DNA of 64,000 nt from Candidatus Flexifilum breve (GTDB taxonomy: Bacteria > Chloroflexota > Anaerolineae > Aggregatilineales > Phototrophicaceae): the NCBI GenBank assembly GCA_016717205.1, contig JADKGC010000001.1, positions 682,001 through 746,000 on the forward strand, given 5' to 3'. Under the pieces are notes generated by a model. It was not told the DNA's origin. It was given only the letters and a program-made list of their open reading frames with translations, and searched no databases. Both the position numbers and the translations under genes were made by a program. Below, piece after piece: positions 22,928-30,770 of the stretch (positions are counted from its first letter, which is position 1; each line of letters opens with the position of its first letter).

Positions 22928-24838
22928 ATGAATCTCAGAAAGTTGTTCTCTGTCCTATTGTGCTTGTTCATGCTTCTACCATTTGTAGCAGTCGTATCCG
23001 CTCAGGATGAAGGCGTCAATGTGGCGGACTTCGCGCTGGCCGAACGCATTCAGGCGAAGATTGCGGCGGGCGAACCGCTGAACATCTACGTGTCGTATCA
23101 CGATGTCTCCAACGAATTCGCGCCGTTCATCCGGGCGGGCGTGGAACGCGCCATTGCAGAATTGGGCGTGAATGCGCAGTTCATCGGCCCGGTGGGCGCG
23201 GATGCGGACGCACAGATCAGCGAAATTGAAACGCTGATGGACCAGATGGACGGCCTGGCGATTTCGTCCGTCAGCACCGACGCCTTGGCCCCCCTCATCG
23301 ACCGCGTCGTCGAAGCGGGCATCCCCGTCATCACCTTCAACACGGACAATCCCGACAGCGCGCGCCTCGTGTTCGCTGGCCAAGACCTCGTTCAGTCCGG
23401 TCGCGAAGCCGGTCAGTTGATGGGCGACGTTCTCGGCGGTGAAGGCAAGGTCATCATCACCACGCTCGACGCTGCCGCTCAGTGGTCGATTGACCGCGAG
23501 ACCGGCGCGCGCGAAGCGCTCGCCGCCTTCCCCGGCATCGAAATCGTCCAGACCGTCAACACCGGCACCGACCCGCAGGAAATCTACGCGGCCATTGAAA
23601 ACGCCATGCTCGCGAACCCCGACGTGACCGGCATCCTCTCGCTCGAATGCTGCTCCACCCCCGCCGCTGGCGAATGGGTCACCCGCAATGCCGCGGTCGG
23701 CACCGTCAAGGTCGTCGGCTTTGACCTGCTCGATGACACCATCCAGTTGGTGATCGACGGCGCGGTGCAGGCCACCATCGATCAGGCTCCGGAACGTCAG
23801 GGCTTCGAAGCGGTCAACCTGCTCGTCCAGTTCCTGAACGGCGAGACCATCAGCAACCTGGATACCGGCGTCGGCATCTACACGCAGGAGAACATCAACG
23901 AAGTCCTCAACCCGACGGCGGAACCCACGGAAGGCGTCAATGTGGCGGACTTCGCGCTGGCCGAACGCATTCAGGCGAAGATTGCGGCGGGCGAACCGCT
24001 GAACATCTACGTGTCGTATCACGATGTCTCCAACGAATTCGCGCCGTTCATCCGGGCGGGCGTGGAACGCGCCATTGCAGAATTGGGCGTGAATGCGCAG
24101 TTCATCGGCCCGGTCGGCGCAGATGCAGATGGACAGATCAGCGAAATTGAAACGCTGCTCGACCAGATGGACGGGCTAGCGATTTCGTCCGTCAGCACCG
24201 ACGCGCTCGCGCCGCTGATTGACCGGGTCACCGAAGCGGGCATCCCCGTCATCACCTTCAACACGGACAATCCCGACAGCGCGCGCCTCGTGTTCGCTGG
24301 CCAAGACCTCGTTCAGTCCGGTCGCGAAGCCGGTCAGTTGATGGGCGACGTTCTCGGCGGTGAAGGCAAGGTCATCATCACCACGCTGGACGCCGCCGCT
24401 CAGTGGTCGATTGACCGCGAGACCGGCGCGCGCGAAGCGCTCGCCGCCTTCCCCGGCATCGAAATCGTTCAGACCGTCAACACCGGCACCGACCCGCAGG
24501 AAATCTACGCGGCCATTGAAAACGCCATGCTCGCGAACCCCGACGTGACCGGCATCCTCTCGCTCGAATGCTGCTCCACCCCCGCCGCTGGCGAATGGGT
24601 CACCCGCAATGCCGCCGTCGGCACCGTCAAGGTCGTCGGCTTTGACCTCCTCGATGACACCGTGCAGTTGGTCATCGACGGCGCGGTGCAGGCCACTATC
24701 GATCAGGCTCCGGAACGTCAGGGCTTCGAAGCGGTCAACCTGCTCGTCCAGTTCCTGAACGGCGAGACCATCAGCAACCTCGATACCGGCGTCGGCATCT
24801 ACACGCAGGAGAACATCGGCGAAGTCGCCGGGTCGTAA
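22928..24838 (+). CDS. Tandem-duplicated sugar-binding protein (ABC, CUT2)
   Basis: Extracytoplasmic binding protein for the ribose-type importer. Signal peptide about 1-25 (KLFSVLLCLFMLLPFVAVVSA). The mature part holds the same periplasmic-binding domain (RbsB/LacI-type fold) twice: residues about 28-334 and 335-636, joined by a short linker NPTAEPT. Each copy starts EGVNVADFALAERIQAKIAA and contains IYVSYHDVSNEFAPF and NTDNPDSARLVFAGQ. Normal family members have one such domain (about 300-320 residues), so this is twice the usual length. The copies are nearly identical, including synonymous sites. It could raise capture efficiency, or be a recent duplication or an assembly artefact. The ATG at 22928 follows GAGGAGTATTTCAA. 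Confidence 0.9.
   Translation: MNLRKLFSVLLCLFMLLPFVAVVSAQDEGVNVADFALAERIQAKIAAGEPLNIYVSYHDVSNEFAPFIRAGVERAIAELGVNAQFIGPVGADADAQISEIETLMDQMDGLAISSVSTDALAPLIDRVVEAGIPVITFNTDNPDSARLVFAGQDLVQSGREAGQLMGDVLGGEGKVIITTLDAAAQWSIDRETGAREALAAFPGIEIVQTVNTGTDPQEIYAAIENAMLANPDVTGILSLECCSTPAAGEWVTRNAAVGTVKVVGFDLLDDTIQLVIDGAVQATIDQAPERQGFEAVNLLVQFLNGETISNLDTGVGIYTQENINEVLNPTAEPTEGVNVADFALAERIQAKIAAGEPLNIYVSYHDVSNEFAPFIRAGVERAIAELGVNAQFIGPVGADADGQISEIETLLDQMDGLAISSVSTDALAPLIDRVTEAGIPVITFNTDNPDSARLVFAGQDLVQSGREAGQLMGDVLGGEGKVIITTLDAAAQWSIDRETGAREALAAFPGIEIVQTVNTGTDPQEIYAAIENAMLANPDVTGILSLECCSTPAAGEWVTRNAAVGTVKVVGFDLLDDTVQLVIDGAVQATIDQAPERQGFEAVNLLVQFLNGETISNLDTGVGIYTQENIGEVAGS
23009..24838 (+). repeat. Tandem 921-bp direct repeat
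   Basis: Unit 1 spans 23009-23929 and unit 2 23930-24838; the second is cut short after TQENIGEVAGS. The first about 190 bases of both units appear identical. Most differences are packed into about 23205-23315 (unit 1) against 24126-24236 (unit 2), many synonymous (for example gacgccttggcccccctcat against gacgcgctcgcgccgctgat). The rest differs only in scattered bases. This uneven pattern suggests gene conversion or recombination with a third, diverged copy. Confidence 0.9.
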
Positions 24839-24855
24839 ACGGCAGTAATTCGGTC

Positions 24856-24883
24856 GGTGTGCGGCGCGGAATCACCGCACACC
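24856..24883 (+). terminator. Intercistronic hairpin after binding protein
   Basis: GGTGTGCGG (24856-24864) pairs with CCGCACACC (24875-24883). A second stem, TCAGGAG/CTCCTGA (24890-24896 and 24915-24921), follows. Such stems behind binding-protein genes often protect the upstream mRNA, so more binding protein than ATPase is made. No U-run, so full termination is unlikely. Confidence 0.55.
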
Positions 24884-24970
24884 GCGCTTTCAGGAGGTCG
24901 TCCGCATGGGCGATCTCCTGAAACGCCTTTCTCGAATATACGCCTGATTGCGAAAGCGAAAGACCCGCTT

Positions 24971-26509
24971 ATGTCTCAACCCGTACCGATTATTGAGCTC
25001 CATCATATCTCCAAGCAGTTCCCCGGCGTGCTGGCGCTGAATGATGTCAGCATGAGCTTTCTGCCCGGCGAAATCCATGCCGTTTTAGGCGAAAATGGCG
25101 CGGGCAAAAGCACCCTGATGAATATCCTCGCGGGCGATCTTCAGCCGGACAAAGGCGAAATTCTGCTGGAGGGCCAACCGCTCACGCTCGCCTCCCCCGC
25201 CGTGAGTCAGCAGGCGGGGATCAAGGTGGTATATCAGGAACTCGCTCTGTGCATGAACCTCAGCGTGGCGGAAAACATCATGCTCACCACTGCCGCCAAC
25301 CAATCGGCGCTCTCGTTGGCGCGCCGGGGGCGCATGCAGGAAACTGCCCGCGCCGCGCTGGCGCGTCTCGGCATGGAGCACATCAACCCGAAGGCGAAAG
25401 TCGGCAAGCTGTCCGTTGCTCAGCAGCAGCTCGTCGAAATCGCGCGCGCCATCTCGCAGCAGGTGCGCGTGCTGATACTGGACGAGCCGAATTCCGCCTT
25501 GACCAACGAGGAAACCGCGCATCTCTTTGAAGTCATTGAGCAGTTGAAAAGCAAGGGTGTCACGATCATTTACGTCTCGCATCGGCTGGAAGAGGTGCTC
25601 CAGATCGCCGACCGGATCTCGGTCATGCGCGATGGACGCTACATCAGCACGATGGTGAATGATGAAAGCGTCACCCTGGACAAGATCATCAACCAGATGG
25701 TCGGTCATGCCGTTGATCATTTCCGCAGACGCACGAGTGAAACCGCGCCAACCCGCGAAATTGCGCTGGAAGTCGAGCAGGTGTCGAGTCTGCCCGCGCT
25801 GAAAGATGTATCCTTCCGGGTCGGAAAAGGCGAGATCATCGGGTTTGCCGGATTGCCGGACTCCGGCAAAGATGAACTCGTATCGGCGATCTTCGGGCTC
25901 TCCCCGCGCAGTGGGCAGATTCGCGTGCAGGGGAACACGGTCAAGCCCGGTTCACCGACCGACGCCATTCAGAACGGCATGGCGCTCATCCCAGCCGATC
26001 GACGCGGCTCCGGCGCGTTCTTGACGATGAGCGTAGAAAACAATACGGTCGCAGCGTCACTCGAACGGATCAGCCGGCTGAGCTTTCTCAGATCGGATCA
26101 AATTCGTCAAACCAGTGCGCATTATGTCAAACAGTTTGATACGCGCATCAGCAGTCATCAGCAAAAGCTGCGTACCCTGAGCGGCGGCAATCAGCAAAAA
26201 GTCGTCCTCGCCCGCGGCCTGGCGACACAGCCTGCGATCTTGATCCTGCACGAACCCACCCGCGGTATCGATGTGGGCGCAAAGAGCGAAATTTACAGCA
26301 TCATGCAGGACCTGGCAGCCCAATCGGTCACGATTGTGATCGTCTCGTCCGAACTTCCCGAATTAATCGGGCAGTGTGACCGCATCCTCGTCATGTTTCA
26401 AGGGCAAATTAACGGCGAATTCAGCGGCAGTGAAGCCACCGAACCAGCAATCCTCGCGTGCGCGATGGGGCAAACCCTGCCGAACGGAACCAAGGCGGTG
26501 ACTCTATGA
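24971..26509 (+). CDS. rbsA: Ribose-type ABC transporter, double ATPase
   Basis: A 512-residue CUT2 ATPase with two nucleotide-binding domains. Domain 1 (about 5-240): Walker A GENGAGKST, signature LSVAQQQL, Walker B LILDEPNSAL, switch SHRLEE. Domain 2 (about 260-505): degenerate Walker A GLPDSGKDEL, signature LSGGNQQKV and LILHEPTRGIDVG. In the second Walker B the usual Asp is His (LILHEP), which fits a catalytically weak site, common but not universal in the family. The start is the ATG at 24971 (MSQPVPII); the frame is open earlier without a ribosome site. The stop overlaps the kinase start (ATGA). Confidence 0.93.
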   Translation: MSQPVPIIELHHISKQFPGVLALNDVSMSFLPGEIHAVLGENGAGKSTLMNILAGDLQPDKGEILLEGQPLTLASPAVSQQAGIKVVYQELALCMNLSVAENIMLTTAANQSALSLARRGRMQETARAALARLGMEHINPKAKVGKLSVAQQQLVEIARAISQQVRVLILDEPNSALTNEETAHLFEVIEQLKSKGVTIIYVSHRLEEVLQIADRISVMRDGRYISTMVNDESVTLDKIINQMVGHAVDHFRRRTSETAPTREIALEVEQVSSLPALKDVSFRVGKGEIIGFAGLPDSGKDELVSAIFGLSPRSGQIRVQGNTVKPGSPTDAIQNGMALIPADRRGSGAFLTMSVENNTVAASLERISRLSFLRSDQIRQTSAHYVKQFDTRISSHQQKLRTLSGGNQQKVVLARGLATQPAILILHEPTRGIDVGAKSEIYSIMQDLAAQSVTIVIVSSELPELIGQCDRILVMFQGQINGEFSGSEATEPAILACAMGQTLPNGTKAVTL

Positions 26510-27423
26510 CCTCTCCTATCATTACCGTTGTGGGCAGTTTCGCAGTCGGGTTGACCCTGCGTACGCCCGTCATGCCGATTTTCGGTCAAACCCTGATCGG
26601 CAGCGACTTCGATATGGGACCGGGCGGCAAAGGTTCGAACCAAGCCGTCGCTACGTCCCGTTTGGGCGCATCTTCGTCGCTGGTCGGGATCATTGGCGAT
26701 GATAAGCTGGCCGAAATCGCCACCGATCTGTATGCGGCAGAAGGCGTCGATACGACCTATTTGCTCAAGACGACGCAGCGCCCGACTGGGGTCGGGTTCA
26801 TCATTCTCAACCCCCAGGGCGAGAATTTCATCATCCTTGACATGGGCGCGAATAACCTGATGGATGCCGCCTACGTCGATACGGCGGAAGCGCAGATCGC
26901 CAAGAGTGACATCGTCATGGCGGTGCTCGAGATTCCCGTCGCGGCAGCCATTCGCGGCATGGAACTCGGCAAAAAGCATGGCGCGCTCACGATCCTCAAT
27001 CCTGCGCCCGCCGCCGAACTGCCGCCGAGCGTTTTCCCCTACATCGATTACCTGACGCCCAATGAAAGTGAACTGCGCATCCTGCTCGGCCTGCCGCCGG
27101 ATGACCCCACGCCCACACGCACGCTCGCCACGCAACTGCGGGGGCTGGGTGTGAAGAATGTGATCGTCACAATGGGCGCCGAAGGCGTGCTGGTTCTGAC
27201 CGATACGCTCGACCAGTTCGTGCCCGCCTTCCAAGTGGATGTGGTCGATACGACGGGCGCGGGCGATGCGTTCAACTCCGGTCTGGCGGTGGCGCTCGGC
27301 GAAGGCCAACCGCTGGTCGAAGCCGTCCGCTTTGGCGCAGCGTGCGGCGCGCTGGCCTGTACCCGGCTCGGCGTGATTCCGTCGTTGGCGCACCGGGCCG
27401 CCGTCGAGCAACTGTTAGCTTAA
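26506..27423 (+). CDS. rbsK: PfkB-family sugar kinase, ribokinase-like
   Basis: A 305-residue cytoplasmic kinase. PfkB signatures: GPGGKGSNQAVATSRLG (about residues 42-58) and the catalytic DTTGAGDAFNSGLAVAL with the base Asp (near 248-264), TLNPAPA-like ILNPAPAAELP and NESELRILLG. These are ribokinase features. It would phosphorylate the imported sugar (ribose, deoxyribose or a relative) at O5. The ATG at 26506 overlaps the TGA of rbsA by 4 bases. With RbsD and DeoC in the cluster, both ribose and 2-deoxyribose are fair substrates; PfkB kinases are not told apart reliably by motif. Confidence 0.92.
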   Translation: MTSPIITVVGSFAVGLTLRTPVMPIFGQTLIGSDFDMGPGGKGSNQAVATSRLGASSSLVGIIGDDKLAEIATDLYAAEGVDTTYLLKTTQRPTGVGFIILNPQGENFIILDMGANNLMDAAYVDTAEAQIAKSDIVMAVLEIPVAAAIRGMELGKKHGALTILNPAPAAELPPSVFPYIDYLTPNESELRILLGLPPDDPTPTRTLATQLRGLGVKNVIVTMGAEGVLVLTDTLDQFVPAFQVDVVDTTGAGDAFNSGLAVALGEGQPLVEAVRFGAACGALACTRLGVIPSLAHRAAVEQLLA

Positions 27424-27468
27424 CCAGTCTTTCCCAATCAATGACCTTAGCACTGAGGAGAATCTTTC

Positions 27469-27930
27469 ATGAATCGCGGTAAATTGTTGAATTCCGAACT
27501 AGCACATGCGATTGCCTCTATGGGGCATGGCGATCTGATGATCGTGTGCGATGCCGGCTTCCCGATCCCGTCGTCGGCCTGGCGCATCGACCTGGCCATC
27601 GTCCAGGATGTGCCGGATCTCGAAACGGTGCTGACAGCCGTCTCAGACGCCTTCATCGCCGAAAAAGTCGCTTATGCGGATAACCTGTCGACCAACAACC
27701 AACCGCTGCTCGAAAAAGTGAAGCGGCTGTTCCCCGATGCCGACCATGAGATGATCCCGCACGCGACCATCCTCGGCGAAATGGCGGCCAAAGCCAAAGT
27801 GATCGTGCGCACGGGAGCCTTCGATCCGTGGGGCAACATTCTGCTCTATTCGGGCGTCGATGTGCCGAAGTGGTTCAGCAAGCCGGGGGTCGTCGCGCCG
27901 GAATACTACGCCAAGAAACTAGGTAAATGA
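27469..27930 (+). CDS. rbsD: D-ribose pyranase
   Basis: A 153-residue cytoplasmic protein that converts beta-pyranose to beta-furanose ribose (and relatives), the form used by RbsK. MNRGKLLNSELAHAIASMGH begins as in known RbsD, with the catalytic His at residue 20 and GHGDLMIVCDAGFPIP. The C-terminal RTGAFDPWGNILLYSGV also fits. It is about 10-15 residues longer than E. coli RbsD. A good ribosome site (GAGGAGAATC) precedes the ATG, and the stop overlaps the dehydrogenase start. Confidence 0.95.
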   Translation: MNRGKLLNSELAHAIASMGHGDLMIVCDAGFPIPSSAWRIDLAIVQDVPDLETVLTAVSDAFIAEKVAYADNLSTNNQPLLEKVKRLFPDADHEMIPHATILGEMAAKAKVIVRTGAFDPWGNILLYSGVDVPKWFSKPGVVAPEYYAKKLGK

Positions 27931-29021
27931 GCGGATATTCCGTTCCGGCGGTGGTGTTAGGGCAGCTGGGCGCGCTGCCCACCTTGGAAACGGTGCGCGT
28001 TGCCCCGCCTGAACGCGGCGAGGTCCTCGTGCGCATGGTCGCCAGCGGTATCTGCCACACCGACATCAGCTATATGCGTGATGCGCGTGTAACTCCCGTC
28101 GTACTGGGACATGAAGGCGCGGGCATCGTGGAACAGGTCGGCGCAGGCGTGACGCACGTTCGTCCCGGCGACCATGTGGTCATCAACTGGCAGCCGAAAT
28201 GCAATCAGTGCCGTCACTGCCTGAGCGGGCGGTCAGACCTGTGCGAGAACATTCAAGGGACGGCCGTTCCGCGTGTGTTTCAGGGCGACAGTCCCATCGC
28301 CGTGATGTTGAACGCGGGAACCTTCTGCCCGCTCGTCGTCGTCCCCGCGGGCGGCGCGGTGCCTATCCGCAAGGATATGCCGCTGACGAAAGCGGCGATG
28401 CTCGGCTGTGCGGTCGCGACCGGAGTCGGCGCAGCGCTGCATACCGCGCACATTCATCCCGGCGACAGTGTGGTCATCATCGGCGCGGGGGGCATCGGGC
28501 TCAACATTGTGCAAGGGGCACGCCTCGCTAATGCGGGCGCGATCATCGTGATCGATTTGGATGAGTCGCGGCTGGAATTGGCGCGCCAGTACGGTGCAAC
28601 GCAGACCCTCCCCGGCGGCCAACCCGATCTCGCTGCGGCAGTGCGCAAACTCACCGCCGGGCGCGGCGTGGATCATGTGTTTGAAGCGGTCGGCGTTCCG
28701 GCGTTGATGCTGAGCGGCATCGATATGCTGGCGCGGGGCGGCACGCTGATTCTCGTGGGCGCGGCGGCGCGCGATGCGACGCTGCCGTTTCACCCCCGGC
28801 GCTTTATGAGCCAGCAGCAGCAGATCATGGGCTGCATCTACGGCAACATCCGCCCGCAGATTGATCTGCCGCTGTTCGCCGACTGGTACAGCGACGGTCG
28901 GCTGCATCTCGATGAAATGCACACCACCTCGGTGCGACTGAGCGACGTGCCGGAAGTCTTCGCGACGCTGGATCAGGATCGCGGCATTCGTCCGATCATC
29001 GAATTTGAGGCGCAAGCATGA
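27927..29021 (+). CDS. Zinc-dependent alcohol dehydrogenase
   Basis: A 364-residue medium-chain dehydrogenase, class III/benzyl-alcohol type. Catalytic Zn ligands: C in SGICHTD, H in LGHEGAG (GHE motif), and C in GCAVATG. Structural Zn site: CNQCRHCLSGRSDLC. NAD site GAGGIGLNIVQ with the coenzyme Asp in VIDLDESR. It could oxidise an alcohol released from the sugar, reduce acetaldehyde from the deoC step, or act on hemithioacetal or formaldehyde adducts. The start overlaps rbsD by 4 bases and the stop overlaps the hydrolase gene, so the three are tightly coupled. The true substrate is open. Confidence 0.9.
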   Translation: MSGYSVPAVVLGQLGALPTLETVRVAPPERGEVLVRMVASGICHTDISYMRDARVTPVVLGHEGAGIVEQVGAGVTHVRPGDHVVINWQPKCNQCRHCLSGRSDLCENIQGTAVPRVFQGDSPIAVMLNAGTFCPLVVVPAGGAVPIRKDMPLTKAAMLGCAVATGVGAALHTAHIHPGDSVVIIGAGGIGLNIVQGARLANAGAIIVIDLDESRLELARQYGATQTLPGGQPDLAAAVRKLTAGRGVDHVFEAVGVPALMLSGIDMLARGGTLILVGAAARDATLPFHPRRFMSQQQQIMGCIYGNIRPQIDLPLFADWYSDGRLHLDEMHTTSVRLSDVPEVFATLDQDRGIRPIIEFEAQA

Positions 29022-29884
29022 CAATCTATCACTTTGAACGCTTGTTCCCTAACGAGATCGAGGCGCGGCTGAAGTCGGCACCCGTGCTCGTACTGTCGTT
29101 CGGCACGTTGGAATGGCACAGTCACCATTTACCGCTTGGGCTGGATGGCATGGTCGCGCAGGCCGTCGGCGAACGCATTGCCGACCGTCTGGACGCGGTG
29201 CTCGCGCCCGTCTCCTACTGGGCGGCGGGCGGCGTGCCCTACCCCTACACGCTCAAACTGCCGATCAGCGTGATTGAACCGCTGCTGGTCGCCGTGTTCG
29301 AGCAGTTCGCGGAAATGGGCTTCCGCGTGATCGTCGCGTTTACCGGGCATTTCGGTATCGAGCAGACGTTAGTCCTCAAGCGCGCTGCTCATACCGTGAT
29401 GAGCCGTTCGCCCGTCACGATCCTGCCGATCACGACCTACGACCTAATCAGTACCAGCTATACAGGCGATCACGCGGGTACGGGCGAGACCTCGCTGCTG
29501 CAAGCGCTGCAGCCCGATCTTGTGAGGCTGGATGCGGTGCCGGGAGATGTCCGCTTGGATGGGGTGCTCGGGGCCGACCCGCGCGGTACGGCCAGCGCCG
29601 AGCGCGGAGCGGCGATGCTGGATCAGATCGCCAACGCAGCGCAGACTACCGCCACGCGATTGCTGAGTCAGAGTGCGGTTGAGCGGGCGCGTTACCACGA
29701 GGTCAGCGGGCTGCTGGTGCGCGTGTTGAGCAAGACGTTCGAACTGCGCCAGCAGCTGCCTAAGGCGCTCGTCCCCAGCATCACAACACCCGCCTATTTG
29801 CAGAGCATACAGGCATTATTCGGTGGGGACTACGAGCGCGCCAAGCAGTTCGCCGAGAAAAAGCTCGCCGATCTCAGCGCCTAG
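29018..29884 (+). CDS. Creatininase-family hydrolase
   Basis: A 288-residue metal-dependent hydrolase of the creatinine amidohydrolase family. Motifs: GTLEWHSHHLPLGLD (metal-binding E/H/D residues), FTGHFG and DHAGTGETS. Most members hydrolyse small cyclic or linear amides or act on formamide intermediates (for example MftE, ArfB), so the name creatininase should not be read literally. Last gene of the ribose-type operon; its stop lies one base from the convergent deoC stop. In this context it may open a ring of a modified sugar or nucleoside-derived compound. Confidence 0.88.
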   Translation: MTIYHFERLFPNEIEARLKSAPVLVLSFGTLEWHSHHLPLGLDGMVAQAVGERIADRLDAVLAPVSYWAAGGVPYPYTLKLPISVIEPLLVAVFEQFAEMGFRVIVAFTGHFGIEQTLVLKRAAHTVMSRSPVTILPITTYDLISTSYTGDHAGTGETSLLQALQPDLVRLDAVPGDVRLDGVLGADPRGTASAERGAAMLDQIANAAQTTATRLLSQSAVERARYHEVSGLLVRVLSKTFELRQQLPKALVPSITTPAYLQSIQALFGGDYERAKQFAEKKLADLSA

Positions 29885-29885
29885 T

Positions 29886-30590
29886 CTAGTAGCCGGTTTG
29901 ATCGTCAGCGTAGCCGTCAAGGATACCGACGGCGTTGCTCGTACCGAGCAGTTCAGCGCCCGCATCAATCAGGGCGATCACCTGTTCCAGCTTGCGAATG
30001 CCGCCAGACGCCTTGACATGCGTCTCCGGGCGCAGGTTCTGGCGCAGCAGTTGAATATCTTCCGGGGTGGCGTGTCCGGGTCGATGTCCGCCACCGCTGG
30101 AGTTCTTGATCCAAGGGACGCCCGCTTGTTCCAGCAGCTGCGCGGCCTGAATTTTGCCCTGGCGCGACTCGATGTAGCCGAGTTCCAGCATCGCCTTGAG
30201 CGTCAGGCTGCCCGCCGCCTGCACCAGCAGCGCGCTTTCCTCCTGAAATGCCGCCAACTCGCCGGAGAGGAACAAGCTCATATGCGGTTCATAGTCGACC
30301 TCGTCTGCGCCCAGGGCGAGACATTCGCGCAGCAGGGCAATTTTGGCGAACACGGTCTCGTTGCCCGTGCCAAAGCAGATCGTCGTCGCCACCTTGACCG
30401 TCGTACCGCGCAGAATCTCACGGGCCAGTGGAACATACGCCATCGGGATCATCGCTGCGTTGAAGCTGTGAACCGCGCACGCTTCAATGTGCTCAATTAG
30501 TTGTGCCCGGGTCGCGTCCGGGCGCACCAGGGTCGATTGGAGTTTGGCAGCTAAGTCCTGCCGACTAATCGTAGTAGGCTCATTGAGCAT
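29886..30590 (-). CDS. deoC: Deoxyribose-phosphate aldolase-like protein
   Basis: A 234-residue Schiff-base aldolase of the DeoC/FbaB superfamily. Catalytic residues: Asp in GADEVDYEPH, the Schiff-base Lys in WIKNSSGG (family VKTSTG) and the proton-relay Lys in HVKASGGIR. It would split 2-deoxyribose 5-phosphate into acetaldehyde and glyceraldehyde 3-phosphate. Around the active site it is unusual: KNSSGGGHRPGH in place of KTSTGFGPGG, and LKAMLELGY for LKVILETA, so a related sugar phosphate is possible. The ATG at 30590 (MLNEPTTIS) is taken; an upstream start at 30650 would run through the operator. It is transcribed away from the uroD-type gene through a shared promoter region. Confidence 0.85.
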   Translation of the reverse strand: MLNEPTTISRQDLAAKLQSTLVRPDATRAQLIEHIEACAVHSFNAAMIPMAYVPLAREILRGTTVKVATTICFGTGNETVFAKIALLRECLALGADEVDYEPHMSLFLSGELAAFQEESALLVQAAGSLTLKAMLELGYIESRQGKIQAAQLLEQAGVPWIKNSSGGGHRPGHATPEDIQLLRQNLRPETHVKASGGIRKLEQVIALIDAGAELLGTSNAVGILDGYADDQTGY

Positions 30591-30644
30591 GGTGGTCTTC
30601 CTCTTGAAAAGTGTTCGTTTGACGAGCAGCAGTATAGCAGCGAT

Positions 30645-30664
30645 GTACACAGATGTCTATATAC
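30645..30664. promoter_or_regulatory. GntR-type operator O1, deoC side
   Basis: GTACACAGATGTCTATATAC fits the palindrome GTATAYAGA-NN-TCTRTATAC with one mismatch. It covers the -35 of the deoC promoter: on the reverse strand TAGACA (30654-30659), a 17-base spacer and TATACT (30631-30636). Binding there would block deoC transcription. Confidence 0.75.
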
Positions 30665-30716
30665 ATTTAGATGAATCAAGCCCGTTCACTTAGCCCAAAA
30701 TGTGACGTTTGACACT

Positions 30717-30736
30717 GTATACAGAGGTCTATATAC
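30717..30736. promoter_or_regulatory. GntR-type operator O2, methyltransferase side
   Basis: GTATACAGAGGTCTATATAC is an almost perfect palindrome and fills the spacer of the forward promoter TTGACA (30709-30714), 17 bases, TATACC (30732-30737). An alternative -10, TATAAT at 30740-30745, would give a spacer of 25, too long. Same half-sites as O1 and as 19569, so the three sites are probably read by the GntR protein at 19602. Confidence 0.78.
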
Positions 30737-30770
30737 CTCTATAATCCGATATAGAAAGGACATAAGCCTG

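Noticed and set aside
22976..24022. Long reverse-strand open frame (348 codons) inside the binding-protein gene
   Set aside because: Mirror frame of a GC-rich duplicated gene; no domain, no ribosome site, and its composition follows the forward codons.
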